A DNA stretch of 64,000 nucleotides from Opeltia flavorubescens. Taxonomy: Eukaryota > Ascomycota > Lecanoromycetes > Teloschistales > Teloschistaceae. The stretch's first letter is position 1. Every line of letters begins with the position of its first letter. The stretch lies in assembly GCA_000442125.1 (NCBI GenBank), contig KE546968.1, positions 1,329,932 through 1,393,931 of the forward strand, read 5' to 3'. A program made the position numbers and the translations under genes. Below the pieces are notes generated by a model, which had not been told where the DNA came from, ran no database searches, and saw nothing but the letters and a program-made list of their open reading frames with translations. This document shows positions 39,901 through 53,264 of this stretch, in pieces.

Positions 39901-42868
39901 TAAAATTATTATTAAACGGTAGCGGTATTATTAATTAATTTATTATTAGTAGAAGAAGTTTATAAAATTAATTATAGAAAAAACTTTAACGTTATAAATT
40001 TATATTAGGATTTCTATTTATAATAGAACTAATTAAATATTTAGTATTATAATTTTATTAAATACTCGAATATTAATAATAATATAATTTTTAGGGTTTT
40101 AATCGGTCTTTTTTTAAATTATAAAATAAAAAAATAAAAATAAAGTAGCTATAATAATTTATTTTATTTAGTTTTATTTATAAAGCTTATTAAAGGCTTT
40201 ATTAATAATTTTTTTATTATAAATACTAATAAGGTATATATAGATTTACCCGGGTTTATAAATTTATTTTTAATTTTCTATTAATAAAATATTTATATAT
40301 TTTAATTCTGGTATATTAATTATATTACTAGTATTTTATTATAAACGCGGGTAGCGTTTAATTAAAATAATTAAAATAATTTATTTTATTTATATTCTAA
40401 AAATTATTATTTTTATAGAATATACTATTTCTATCCGATAGTTAGAATTAATAAATAGTATAACGGCGGTATTTAAAGCTATAGTAGCTATTATAGCGGC
40501 TATTATATAGCGTTTAAAGTTTTTTAAAAACTATCTAAATTTTTATTTTAACGTTTTAATAACTAGTTTATAGTTTTTTAAACTAATTTAATAATATTTA
40601 TTAGTTTTATAATTATAAATAGTATTTAACTAAATTTTTATAATTAATTAAATAAAAAATAGTAAATTATTCCGAATATAGACTTATTTAAATCTATAAT
40701 CTATAATATATATATAGCTAGCGAGGGTATTTAAGGTTTTTAATTTATAGATAAAATTACGATTTTATAGAAGATTTAAAGATTTTTAGTATAGACTAGC
40801 GATTTTAATCGTTTTACTAGCGTATAATAGTATTATAATATATTAAATATTATAAATAATAGCGTTTATTCTAGTATTTTTAATACTAGTAGCGATTAGT
40901 ATTATTATATTATTATAGAAGCTAATTATTATTGTATTTATAAATAAATATATATTAATATTTTTAAACTTTATAATATCGATATTAATAAATATATTAG
41001 CGCTTAAATCGTTTATTAAATAAAGCTCGCGTATAATAATAATAAACTCTATAACTCCTTTATTAAATATAAAGATTTCGATAATTATAAATTTAATAGT
41101 ATTATATCGCCTTTTATTAATACTTTTAATAGTTATAAAAACTGGTATTTTTTAAATTATAGTATATAACAGCTATTTTAGTAGAAATTTTCGGTTAATT
41201 AGGCTTATTATATAGCCTATATTCTAGTAAAAGCTATAATTTTTAACGTTTAATTATAAACGAATATCTACGGTTATATAATAGTATTTTTAAAAGGTAA
41301 AGCCTACCGTTAATTTATCCTTCGCGGTTAAAAAAATTAATTAGGATATTTATAATAGTAGCTATTTAATAACCTCTAGTTTAATAACCTCTAGCGTATT
41401 TTTAAATAATTTAACTAGTTTTAAATAAATTTACGCTAATACTAATTAAATATTTAGTTTAATAGTTAGCTTAACCGTAATAGCTATAGCTAAAAATAGT
41501 TTTTTATTATAGCCGGAGCGTAGATACTAATATAAGGCGTTATTTAATTTAAAAATTTCGTTATATTTATTATATTAGTATATTTTAACTAGTTTAAATT
41601 CCGCGCGCTTTATTATAATAAAGTAGAATTCTATTATATTATTATATTCGTTAGGATCTTTAATAGTAGTATATAGAGCTTTATTAAATTTTTTATCTAC
41701 TATATATTTAGCTTTAGTAAAGTCCGTTAATTAATAAAAATTATTCTTATAACTTTAATACTACTTTATTTTATCGTTTAAAACCTACTCGCTAAAAGCT
41801 TCCTATTAAAAATAAACTTACTAGTTATTTAGCTAGCGGCTTTTATATAGATTCCGGCTATTATTATACTATTAATAGCTATAGCTTTATTAATTTTTAA
41901 TTTAATTTTATTATAGCGGAGTAATTACTTTAAATAGAAACTACTAGCGATTACTTTAAATAATACACTAATTATTTTATATACTAGGCTCGCTTTTAAT
42001 TAATAGAGTTTATAGAGCTGTAAAAAAATTCCGGTATTAGTATATAATAGGAAATATATTCGGTTAATTTTTTTATATATAGCTCGGATATATAAATAGA
42101 TATTTAGGCGTATAAAAGAAATTATTTTATAATAGCTAGTATACTACTACTCTTTTATATTATTTACTTTTATTCTTTTATAAAAGGTTTAATTTTAATA
42201 TTTTACGGTTTTTATTACTATTATAAATATTAAATTAATTATTTTTTTTATTTTAAAAAAATTTATAGAAGGTTTTAATAATAAATATTATAGTTTTATC
42301 CGGAATTAATATTTATAGTTAGATATTAAAATATTTAATACTAATTATTATTTAAGTACTTTTAATAAATACTATTTTTATATTTTTTATTTTAATAATA
42401 ATATTATTAAAATATTTTAAAAAGTCCTTTTAAATTTATATATTATTAATAGTATAGCGTATCTACTTTAATTACGCTAGTATAATAAACGGTAGCTCGC
42501 TAAAATAATCTTTAAAAAATTTTATAAATAAAAATTTAGGTTATAATATATTAATAATATATTTATTATTTTATATTTAATTTTTATATACTATATAAAA
42601 GCGTATATATTATAATAAATATTATAGGTATAATTTTATAAATTTTACAGGCTATTTATTACTATTTAATTAGAATAAATTAATATTATAAGCCCTCTAT
42701 TATAATTTAATAATCGTTATTATAACTATTAGGTTTATTAATATAATAATTATTTAATTCTAGAAATTTTATATAAAAAATTCTAATAATTAAACTAGAC
42801 GGGCGTCTATAAGTAGTTATTTATTTAAAGGAGCTTATTATTATTATAATAAATTATTATTACTTACT

Positions 42869-43263
42869 AGCACTGGGCCACCGTCCCATTGGGATTTTGC
42901 TGCTGGCAGCTGGTAGGGCTGGCAGCTGGTAGGGCTGGCAACTGGTAGGGCTGGCAACTGGTAGGGCTGCCAGCCAGCGCAGTGCGGCCAAAACTTCTAC
43001 GCGCTGTAGCACCACCAATTTTGATCCGATTTTCGAAATTTTTGCAGCATTAGAATGCGCTCGCAAAGCGCTTTAATTTGAGCTACTATAGGTGCTACTG
43101 TGCACAGAAATGACGAAGTTATTCAGCTGTAAAAAAAACAGCTGTTTTGGTGGTTGGGGGCACTAACCGGATTTGTGACTGCGGTCATTCGATACCAACC
43201 GATAAGGTTTATGCTTATTTCGGGTCGGGAAGCCGATAAGAGACGTTTTCCAATATATATATG
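42869..43263 (+). mobile_element. Family S element, copy S4, best preserved (GC-rich)
   Basis: About 395 bp inserted in element B. A and D show the uninterrupted target sequence at 26840-26870 and 53880-53910. It keeps abundant CpA and TpG, unlike its host, so it escaped most RIP. It starts AGCACTGGGCCACCG. It carries a tandem ~16-bp minisatellite (GGCAACTGGTAGGGCT and variants, about 42900-42975). It ends with CGGGTCGGGAAGCCGATAAG and CCAATATATATATG. A minus-strand open frame of 68 codons spans its first half, but its translation is mainly the minisatellite and I do not consider it a gene. Confidence 0.85.
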
Positions 43264-44090
43264 ATAAATCCACTCTATTATTATTATAGTAGAATTCCTA
43301 CTATATCTAGTAATAGTATAATACTCCTTTCCGATTTTATTAAATAAGATAAACTAGATTTAATACTAAAAATATAGTTTTATTATTTAAACATATTAAT
43401 AAATTTAATAATATTTATAAATTTATTAATTTATTATAAATCTTTTAGCGAGTTTAAAAAATAAAAATAAAAGTTTAAACTATTCTAAATAAAATTTGTA
43501 GCTAACTCTTAAATATAAGTTTAAAAGTTTTTAGTTTTAAAAAGTATAATAGTATTATTATAGGAATATTTTATTATTTTAATAAAAATTTATAAATACT
43601 CGCTTTAATCTATAGGATAAATAGTAATAAAAACTATACTAACTTTTATTATATTAGTTTAAGTTATCTAGCTATTAAAAGATTCCTATATTAAAAAATA
43701 GTATAAACCTGGATTTTTTTTATAAATATAGTCGATATAAGCTCTAAAAATTATTATAAAAGCCCGATCCTATTTTAAAAACCGTTTAATATATTTTTAG
43801 AATTTTTTAATATAAAAAATAGCTATAATAAGAGCTAGTATAATAGTAAAGTCGGTTAAATCCTCTAAATTATTATAAAAAGTACCTAGAACTTTACTAG
43901 AAAGACTAGAAGCTAGGGTATATTTTAGTTAACTCTATTAACCGAGTATTAGTATAGAAGCGGTAATCTAGTAGGCGGAGGAGCGCTAGACCTACCCGGA
44001 AGATCTAATACTATATAATAGTTAATAATATATATATATAGAAGTTAATAGTACCGTATTTTATATAGGTTACTTTTAATTACTACTATT

Positions 44091-44294
44091 TATTATATAG
44101 TAGGTATAAGATAATAATATTATATTAAAGGTAAAAAACTATCTACCTATAGAATCTATAACTAAATAAATATAGGCGCTAAAAGGCGGTAAACTTAATA
44201 GGTAAATATACTCAGAAGGCTTCCTTCGAGCCACGGTAGCTATTCAGCCCTACCTGCTCTATCAGCCTTCTGCTTATACGGTATGGCCGCAATA
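44091..44294 (-). repeat. LTR of element B (right)
   Basis: 204 bp, followed by the TATAA duplication at 44295-44299. It aligns to 36791-36994 over its length. Confidence 0.9.
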
Positions 44295-44299
44295 TATAA

Positions 44300-44864
44300 T
44301 TTAAATGGGTTATAAGGAATTTTATATATTATATATATTAAATAAAGCTTTTACTAGTTAGGAGAAATTGTATTAATATTTAGTTTGAAAAAAATTAAAA
44401 ATTTAAATAATTATTTAAAAATACTATTAAAATTATAAATTATAGAATTATAATTTAAATACTTAAAAAATCTATTTTCTATATATATTTAAACTACGGC
44501 TTTTTATTATAATCTTTTTTAAATCGAAGAGTCATAGTAAAAATTATATAAAAAGTTTAAGAAAATAAGTTTTAAGTTTATTTATCTACTAGGTTAGCTA
44601 GAACTTATAAAATTAAGCGAAAATTTTAAGGAAATAAAGGGAATTTATAACTCCAGCGCTATAGTTTAATAAGTAAACTTTAATAATAGCTAAAAATTAT
44701 ATTTATATAATAGACTATTACTTTAAATTTAATAAAAAAAAAATATAAAAAATTCGCAGTTTAATAAAAAATAAAAATCTGAAAAAAAAAAAATTATTAT
44801 TTAAATATTTTAAATAATATTCGCTAAAAGAATATTATAAAAATAAAAAAAAGTTTATTAAATA
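44300..44864. other. Degraded sequence between elements B and C
   Basis: AT-rich flank of B, and so the continuation of 36531-36790. Some less degraded parts occur near 44340-44380 and 44580-44680. No gene or repeat end identified. Confidence 0.45.
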
Positions 44865-46997
44865 GTAGCTAAATTATTATACCAATAAATCTAGTAGTTA
44901 TATTAGCTATTATTAAATCGTAATAAAAAGTTTATAATATTAATTTATTCTAATTAAATAGTAATAAACCGCTTATAAAATTAATAAAGTCGTATAATAT
45001 TTATTATAATATATATACTTTTATATAATATATAAAAATTAAATATAAAATAATAAATATATCTTTAATATATTATAACCTGGATTTTTATTTATAAGGC
45101 GAAGTAGTTATATAATTTATTGATATAATTAGTAAACCTACCCGTAAATCGCTATAATTAGGTAAAGGTATTAAACTATAATATATATTTTTTAAAAACT
45201 ATTTCGGCGAGCTATTATTTATTATATTAGTATAATTAAAATAAATATACTATACTATTAATAATATATAGGCTTAAAAAGACTTTTTAAAATATTTTAA
45301 TAATATTATTATTAAAGTAAAAAATATAAAGATAATATTTATTAAAAATATTTAAATAATAATTAGTATTAAATATTTTAATATTCGACTATAAATATTA
45401 ATTTTAAATAAAACTATAATAATTATTATTAAAGCCTTTTATAAATTCCTTTAAAATAAAAAGAATAATTAATTTAATATTTATAATAGTAATAAAAACC
45501 GCGAGATATTAAAATTAAACCTTCTAAAAAAAAATAAAAAAAAAATAACGTAAAGGAGTAATAATATACTAACTATTATAAAATAATCCTTTTTATATAT
45601 TTCAATATCTATTTACGTATCTAAACTATATATAAAAAAATTAACTAAATATATTTTCTATTATATATTAATATCGGAATTTTTTTTTAATTTTATAAGT
45701 TCTACTAATTAAGAGCGAGCTTAATATATAAAATAATTAGCGTACTATTTAAAATAATTATTAATAGTTTTTATTTAAAAATATAACTCCGTTATAATAA
45801 AATTAATCTAGAAACTAGTAAAATTATAGCTATTAATAATATAAAAATAATTGGAATCTATATAAAAGCCGCTAGCTGAATAATTAATAAGCTTATTTTT
45901 AATAAAAAACTTTTAATAAATAGGTTCTAGATAATATAACGGAATAGTATTAGAATTATAAAAATAGTTTTTACTAATTAATAAATTTTATTAAAGTTAA
46001 ATATATAATAAATAAAAAATCTAATAAAATTCTATATACTACCGTTAAAAATTCTAATTTATATAGTAATATAATAGAATTTTATTTTATTATAATAAAA
46101 TATATAGAATCTAAATTAATTAAAATATATTAATATAATAAATATAACGAAATTTTTAAATTAAATAATATTTTATATTAGTATTTACGCTCCGGTTATA
46201 ATAAAAAACTTTTTCTAGCTATAGTTACTATAATTAAGCTAATTATTAAACGAAATATTCTACTAATATTAGCGTAAATTTATTTAAAACTAGTTAAATT
46301 ATTTAAAAATATACTAGAAATTATTAAACTAGAGATTATTAAGTAGCTATTATTATAAATACCCTAGTTAATTCGTTTAATTATAGAAAATATATTAATA
46401 ATAGGCTTTACCTTTTAAAGATATTATTATATAACTATAGATATTTATTTATAATTAAATACTAAAAATTATAGCTTTTATTAGAATATAGGCTATATAA
46501 TAGATTTAATTAACCGAAACTTTCTATTAAAATAGCTATTATATACTATAATTTAGAAAATATTAACTTTTATAAATATTAAAGGTATTAACGAGAGGTA
46601 ATATAATATTATTAAATTTATTATTATTAAAATTTTTATATTTAATAAAAAGGTTATAGAATTTACTATTATTATACGTGAATTCTATTTAATAAATAAT
46701 TTAAACGTTAATATACTTATTAATATTTATATTATAAAGTTAAAAAATATCGATAGATATTTATTTATAAATATAATAACTATTAGCTTTTATAATAATA
46801 TAATAGTACTAATTATTACTAGTATTAAAAATATTAGAATAAATATTATTATTTATAGTATTTAATATATTATAATATTATTATACGCTAGTAGAATTAT
46901 TAAAATCGCTAGTTTTTATTAAAGTTTTTTAAATTTTTTATAAAATTATAATTTTATTTACAAGTTAAAAACTCTAGATATTTTTATTAATTATATA

Positions 46998-47380
46998 TAT
47001 TATATATATATTAGAAAATATCCTTTATCGGCTTTTCGACTCGAAATAAATATAAATTTTATCGATTAGTATTAAATAAAGATAGATATATTTTTAATTA
47101 GCGCCTTTAACTATTAAAACAGCTAGTTTTTTATAGTTAAATAATTTTATTTTTTTTATATATAGTAGTATCTATAGTAGTTTAGTTTAAAGCCTTTAAT
47201 AAGCGTATTTTAATAGTATAAAAACTTTAAAAATCGGATAAAAATTAGTTGCGTAATTAAATATTAAAGATTTATTTTTATACAATTATATCGAAATTAG
47301 CTCTACTAGTTGCTAGCTCTACTAGCTGCTAGCTGCTAGCTATTAATAGTAAAATCCCACTGGAACGGTGGCCTAGTGCT
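46998..47380 (-). mobile_element. Family S element, copy S5 (short type)
   Basis: Reverse-orientation copy. On the plus strand it begins in an AT run, TATATATATTAGAAAAT, and ends GGTGGCCTAGTGCT. It is separated from S6 by only about one base pair, CG-rich at the joint. It belongs to the short subtype with S3 and S7. Confidence 0.75.
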
Positions 47381-47381
47381 C

Positions 47382-47759
47382 GTTATATATATATTAAAAA
47401 ATATCTCTTATCGGTTTTCCGACCTGAAATAAGTATAAATCTTATCGGTTGGTATTAAATAAAGGTAGATATATTTCGGGCCTAGTACGTTTTCGTGTTT
47501 CGACCACTAAAATAGCTGGTTTTTTTATAGCTTAATAACTCTACTGATTTCGTGTATAGTAGTTTAGTTTGAAGCGCTTGATAAGCGTATTTTAACGGTA
47601 TAAAAATTTTTAAAATCGGACGAAAATTGGTAGCGCTATAATACGTAGAAGATTTAGCCGTGTTAGGTTAATTAAGAACTAGCGGCTAGCCCTACTATTC
47701 AGTCCTACTAGCTGCTAGCTGCTAGTAGTAAAATCCTATTAGGACGGTAGCCTAGTGCT
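47382..47759 (-). mobile_element. Family S element, copy S6
   Basis: Reverse-orientation copy directly beside S5, ending GGTAGCCTAGTGCT. Its 3' AT tail meets the 5' end of S5 in head-to-tail order. It is slightly better preserved than S5 (for example GGTTTTCCGACCTGAAATAAG near the tail end). Confidence 0.8.
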
Positions 47760-50742
47760 ACTATTATAGATTATATATTTAAATAGGTTTATATTAAAAA
47801 TAATTTATTATTTTTTATTTAATTAGTTATAAAAATTTAATTAGGTATTATTTAAGAATATAAAATTAATAAGTATTATTAAATTAATTTAAAAAATTAT
47901 AAACTAGCTATTAAAATATTAAAGTAAAAGTTTAAATAGTAATTCAAAAATTTTAAACGCTATATAATAGCTGCTATAATAGCTATTAAAATCTTTAATA
48001 CTATTATTATACTATTTATTAATTCTAATTATTAAATAGAAATAATATATTTTATAAAAATAATAATTTTTAGAATATAAATTAAATAAACAATTTAAAC
48101 TACTTTAATTAAATATTATTTATATTTATAGTAAAATACCGGTAATATAATTAATATATTAGAGTTAAAATATATAGATATTTTATTAATAAAAAACTAG
48201 GAATAGATTTATAAATCTAGATAAATTTATATATACTTTATTAGTACTTATAATAAAAAGGTTATTGATAAAATTTTTAATAAATTTTATAAATAAAATT
48301 AAATAAAATAGATTATTATAATTATTCTATTTTTATTTTTTTATTTTATAATTTAGAAAAATACTAATTAAAGTTTTAAAGGCTATATTATAATTAATAT
48401 TTAAATATTTAATAAGATTATAATATTAGATACTTATCTAGTTTTATTATAAATAGAAATTCTAACGTAAATTTATAGCGCTAAAGTCCTTTTTATAATA
48501 GATTTTATAAGTTTTTTTTATTAATAATAAATTAACTAATTATATTATTATTATTTAATAATAGTTTTATATTAAAAGTAAAAAATATTTAAAGTTCCGG
48601 TAATAAGCTACTATAATTTATTAGCTTATATAGAATAAATAATAAATAAAATTTTATATTTATTTCGCTCCTTCTATAAAGCTTATATTAATAATATTAT
48701 AGTTTTTTTTTAATAGAAGAGTATATAGAGTATTTTAATTAAATTTTTATTATATTTAATACTATAAATCTATATTTATTATCTATAAAATTATTAATTA
48801 GCTATACGTTTATTTATTTATTAAACCAGAAGGTTAATACTTTTAAATTTATTATAATAAAAAATAAGCTAAAAATAATTTTAAAGCTCTCGTTTCTATA
48901 TATATTTTAATAACTAAAAAAATATCTAAATTTAATAGTCTACTTTTAATATTATATTAGTAATTATATAACTATTATAAAACTATTTTAGAAATATAAA
49001 ATTTATATAAATTATAATATTACTATTAAAGGTAATATTAATAAAAAAGTTATTATTTAAAGTTTATTAGTAGTATTTATATCTAAAAAGTTTAATATAT
49101 TTAATTATCTATAGAAATTTATTTTATTATTATCGATTCTAGTTTATTTTGATAAGAGTTTAGTATTATATATAAACCTAAACGCTAGTAAAAAATTCGG
49201 TTTTATAGTTTATATCTATTAAATAATAGATAAAATTATTTATAAAATAAATAAAAAATTTAAATAAAAATCTAAATAATTAATATTATTTTTTAATAGC
49301 TTATTATTAAATATTAAAATATACTATTAACCTATAAAATTAAAGGTTGCAGGTATCGTTTAAATAATTAAAAAAATTCGCTATATAATTAAAATAGTTA
49401 AATATATTACTATTATTTATATAAACTATTCTACTATAGTTAATATCTCGCGTTAAATTAATCTAAATACGGTATCTATAAAAAAACTTAACTTCTATTT
49501 AGTATAAACTTTTAAATATTTTTAATAATTTAAATTTAATTTTTATTATAAGTTTAGAGTTATAAATATAATTCTAGATATATTATTATAGTTTACTAAT
49601 TATAAATACTATTTTAAAATAAGTAAATTACTCGATATAAATACTTTTATAATATATTACTTTCTAATAAATCTAGTAGAAATATTAACCGAATTCTATT
49701 AATAATTAAATAATAAATATATAAAAAAAAGCTGCTAGATTAAAATTAAAGAATTTATTAAAGCTAATATAAAATTAAATAATAATATTATTAAACTACT
49801 ATATTATATTATTAACGCGCTATTCTATTTTAATAATAATAAATAAGGTTTATATTTAATAATACCTATAAATATAGAAAATAAAATATTCTAGTTAATA
49901 TATAATAAAATAGGCTATTTTAATTATAAATATATTTATAAATATTTAATAAAAGGCTTCTATATATATAATATATTAATAAAGTTATATAAATCTATTT
50001 GTTATTATTTATAATATTAAACTAATTAAATACCTTATTACCGTTTATATAAAGTTTTATAATTAATATTTAGCCCGGTAAGATTATTTTATATATTTAT
50101 TATTAATTTTAACCTCGTTTTATTAAAATTATCTAAAGAATATAAATATTATATATTAATAATAAATAAATTTATTAAAATAGTTATTTATATATTTAAA
50201 AAAATAATTTAAAGTAATAAATAATAGATTAAATAGCTTTTAAATAAATTAATAAAATTAAATTAAAATATACTATAAATAGTAATTTTAAATCGCGATA
50301 AAAAATCTATAGGTTAATTATAGTATTAAATATTTAAAATATTAAAAATTAATTTTTAATATTATACTATTTAATATTTATAAACTAATAGTATATTAGA
50401 ATAATTTAACTAAATCGCCAAAATTAATATATACTATTATAATATTATATTAAATAATTTTAAGTTATAGTCTATTCCATTTTTATTAATATTAATAGCT
50501 TTTAATAATTTTATAAACTATAATTTTATATTTAAAGCACTTAATTAAATATTATTCGAATTGAAAATTTATAAAATACTAAATTTTTTATATCTACTAG
50601 ACTTTAAATAGGTTATTTAATTAAAGAATACGCAAGGCTTTAAAGCTCCCGCTAACGCTTTTATTAAAAAATTAGCTACTTTTCTAATTATAATATAGTT
50701 AGCTCGTTATTATAACCCGATTATTTTAAAAATTAATAAGTT

Positions 50743-51207
50743 TAAACTAGTTAGTCGACCGGGTTTTATAGATAAAATTAGGAACTGGAACCGACCTAAA
50801 TTAAATTATAAATTTTTATAACTCGACTCGGGCGGTTTTAGGTCGAATTTAAATACCCGAATTTAATTTAATTTTAGCGTAAATTATTAAATATAATAGG
50901 AGTTTATAAAAATAGCGCTAATTTAAAAATAGAAATAATAATTATATTATTATTTAAATTTATTTATTAATTATTTATATAAATTAAAACCTATTTAATA
51001 TTATAAATTAACTTATAACTATTTTATTTAATTAATTATTAAATTTTTTAATATTTTAATACTAAAATTAATTAGGTCGAATTATAATCGGTCGACTGAA
51101 TATAATATAAATTCGACCCGACTTATAGTCGGGTCGAGTTTCGGTTTTAAAAATTAGTATTAATCCGGGTTTAATTCGACCTGACTCGACTCGATCTAAC
51201 AAATCTA
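50743..51207. mobile_element. hAT-like MITE inserted in copy C
   Basis: A 465-bp insert absent from A and B at the equivalent site. It is flanked by 8-bp duplications AATAAGTT (50735-50742) and AATAAGTC (51208-51215), which differ by one transition. Its ends are imperfect inverted repeats with the edge TARACT...ARATCTA and short GTCGGGTCG-type repeats. The middle is AT-rich and non-coding. An 8-bp duplication plus GTCGG-repeat termini is characteristic of hAT elements. It is related to the terminus at 33585-33733. Confidence 0.8.
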
Positions 51208-51944
51208 AATAAGTCTATAAATATATTTATAATACGGAATATTATAGTACTAGTAATTCTAAAAGAATACTGGTCTATATATATTAATATTAAAAATATT
51301 ATTACTTTTATTATAATAAAAATAAANGAATATTATAATATATACTATTAACTAGTTTATTTTAAAATTAGCGATTTTATAAAAATATATTTAGATTAAA
51401 GTTATAATATATTAAAATTTACTTTTAAAAAGATTAAATAATAACTAATAGGCCTTTTTAAAATTATTAAATATATTAAACTATTAATTTATTATTTAAA
51501 GCTATTATTTATTATAAAAATCTACGATATAATATTAATAGTATATTTAAAGTTTATTATTAATTTTAATAATAATTTCTACTAGCGCTACTATATATTT
51601 ATACCCTTAATTATTATTAATAATAATAAAAAGTTTAAAATCGAATAAATTTTCTATAAGCGTTATATTTATAAAAGTAAAAGGTTTTCTACTTAATATT
51701 TTATTTATTAGGTTAGTTATAGATTTAAAAATAATTAATAGATATTTATATACCGTTTAAATAAGATTAAAGTATTAGTAGAAAAATATAAATATTATTT
51801 TAACCCGGAATCAGCTTTAAACTATAATAAGGCCGCTAATAATATTAATATTAATATTAAGTAGTAGAAATAAACTAAAAAGCCGCTTATTAGTAAAGAA
51901 AAGTCTATTATTAAAAGCTAATAGTTTTATTTATTACCGGTATT

Positions 51945-52149
51945 TATTACGGTTATATTGTATATATAAAAGGCTAATAGGGTAGGTAGAACTAAATAGC
52001 TACTATAACTCGAAGGAGGCCTTCTAAGTATATTTACCCAGTTGGGCTTAGCGCCTTTTAGCGCCTAGATTTATTTAGTTGCAGATTCTATAGGTAAATA
52101 GTTCCTTATTTTTACTAAAATATTATTACTCTATATTTATTATATAATA
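51945..52149 (+). repeat. 3' LTR of copy C
   Basis: 205 bp, the reverse complement of the family LTR, with complete ends (TATTA...TAATA, decayed from TGTTG...CAACA). Directly followed by interior sequence of copy D. Confidence 0.9.
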
Positions 52150-52883
52150 TATACGCTTTATTATAATAAAATAGAATTCTATTATATTATTATATCAATT
52201 AGAATTTTTTATAGTAGTATATATAGTTTTATTTAGCTTTTTATTTACTATATATTTAATTTTAATAAAATCCGTCAATTAATAGAAGCTATTTTTATAA
52301 TTTTAATATTATTTTATTCTATTATCTAGAATCTATTCGCTAAAAGCTTTTTATTAAAAGTAGACTCGCTAGTTATTTAATTAACGGCTTTTATATAGAT
52401 TTTAGCTATTATTATACTATTAATAACTATAATTTTATTAATTTCTAGTTTAATTTTACTATAGTAAAATATTAGTTTTAAATAGAAACTACTAATAACT
52501 ATTTTAAATAATATATTAATTATTTTATATATTAGGTTTACTTTTAATTAACGGAGTTTATAAAACTATAAAAAGATTCTAGTATTAATATATAGTAGAA
52601 AATATACTCGGCTAGTTTTTTTATATATAGTTTAGGTATATAAATAAATATTTAAATATATAAAAGAAGTTATTTTATAGTAACTAATATATTGTTACTT
52701 TTTTATATTATTTATTTTTATTTTTTTATAAAAAGCTTAGTTTTAATATTTTATAGTTTTTATTACTATTATAAATATTAAACTAATTATTCTTTTTATT
52801 TTAAAAAAATTTATAGAAAGTTTTAATAGTAATTATTACGGTTTTATTTATAATTTATATTTATAATTAGATATTAAAATATA

Positions 52884-53264
52884 AGTATTGGGCTACCGTT
52901 CCAGTGGGATTTTGCTACTAGCAGCTAGCAGCTGGTAGCTAGTAGGGCTGGTAACTAGTAGGGCTGATTTCGATACGGTCGTATAGAAATAAACTTTTAA
53001 CGTCTAATTACGCAACTAATTTCTATTCGATTCTTAAAATTCTTATATTATTAAAATACACTCGTTAAAGGCTTTAAATTAAACTACTATAAATACTACT
53101 ATATATAAAACTTATAAAGTTATTTAACTATAAAAAACTAGTTATTTTAATAGTTAAAGGTATTAACCGGAAATATATCTACCTTTATTTAATACTAACT
53201 AATAAAGTTTATATTTATTTCGGGTCGAGAAGCCGATAAAGGACGTTTTCTAATATATATATAA
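52884..53264 (+). mobile_element. Family S element, copy S7 (short type)
   Basis: About 381 bp, beginning AGTATTGGGCTACCG, sharing the GATTTCGATACGGTCGTATAG block with S3. Comparing with A and B, it sits between AAAATA and TTTAAT of the Gypsy target. Any duplication is therefore no longer than a TA or ATA. Confidence 0.85.

Larger units (their letters stand above)
36791..44294 (-). mobile_element. Ty3/Gypsy LTR retrotransposon fossil, copy B, with both LTRs
   Basis: Same family and orientation as A, aligned along the whole length, with two 204-bp LTRs and a TATAA target duplication. A family S element (S4) is inserted at about 42869, accounting for the extra length. It is more degraded than A: at many aligned positions A retains C or G where B has T or A. 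Its coding regions are broken throughout. It was inserted into the flank or LTR of the chromovirus fossil. Confidence 0.9.
44865..52149 (+). mobile_element. Ty3/Gypsy fossil, copy C, 5'-truncated, with nested inserts
   Basis: Same family as A, B and D but in the opposite orientation, so the relics read on the plus strand. There is a gag zinc-knuckle-like patch near 46180, reverse transcriptase roughly 47.8-49.1 kb, RNase H around 49.15-49.45 kb, and integrase 49.85-50.65 kb. The complete 3' LTR is at 51945-52149. The left end, equivalent to about 1.1 kb plus the other LTR, is missing. Two S copies (S5, S6) and a hAT-like MITE (50743-51207) are inserted. It is broken throughout. Its LTR abuts copy D's interior, which suggests insertion into D. 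Confidence 0.85.

Noticed and set aside
42860-43066. Minus-strand open frame of 68 codons
   Set aside because: It lies inside the non-coding S4 element, and its second half is a translation of the CTGGTAGGGCT minisatellite. It is open mainly because S4 has escaped RIP. No other S copy preserves it.
51945-52149. Solo LTR at 51.9-52.1 kb
   Set aside because: The sequence to its left continues as family interior in the matching orientation back to about 44.87 kb, so it is the 3' LTR of copy C.
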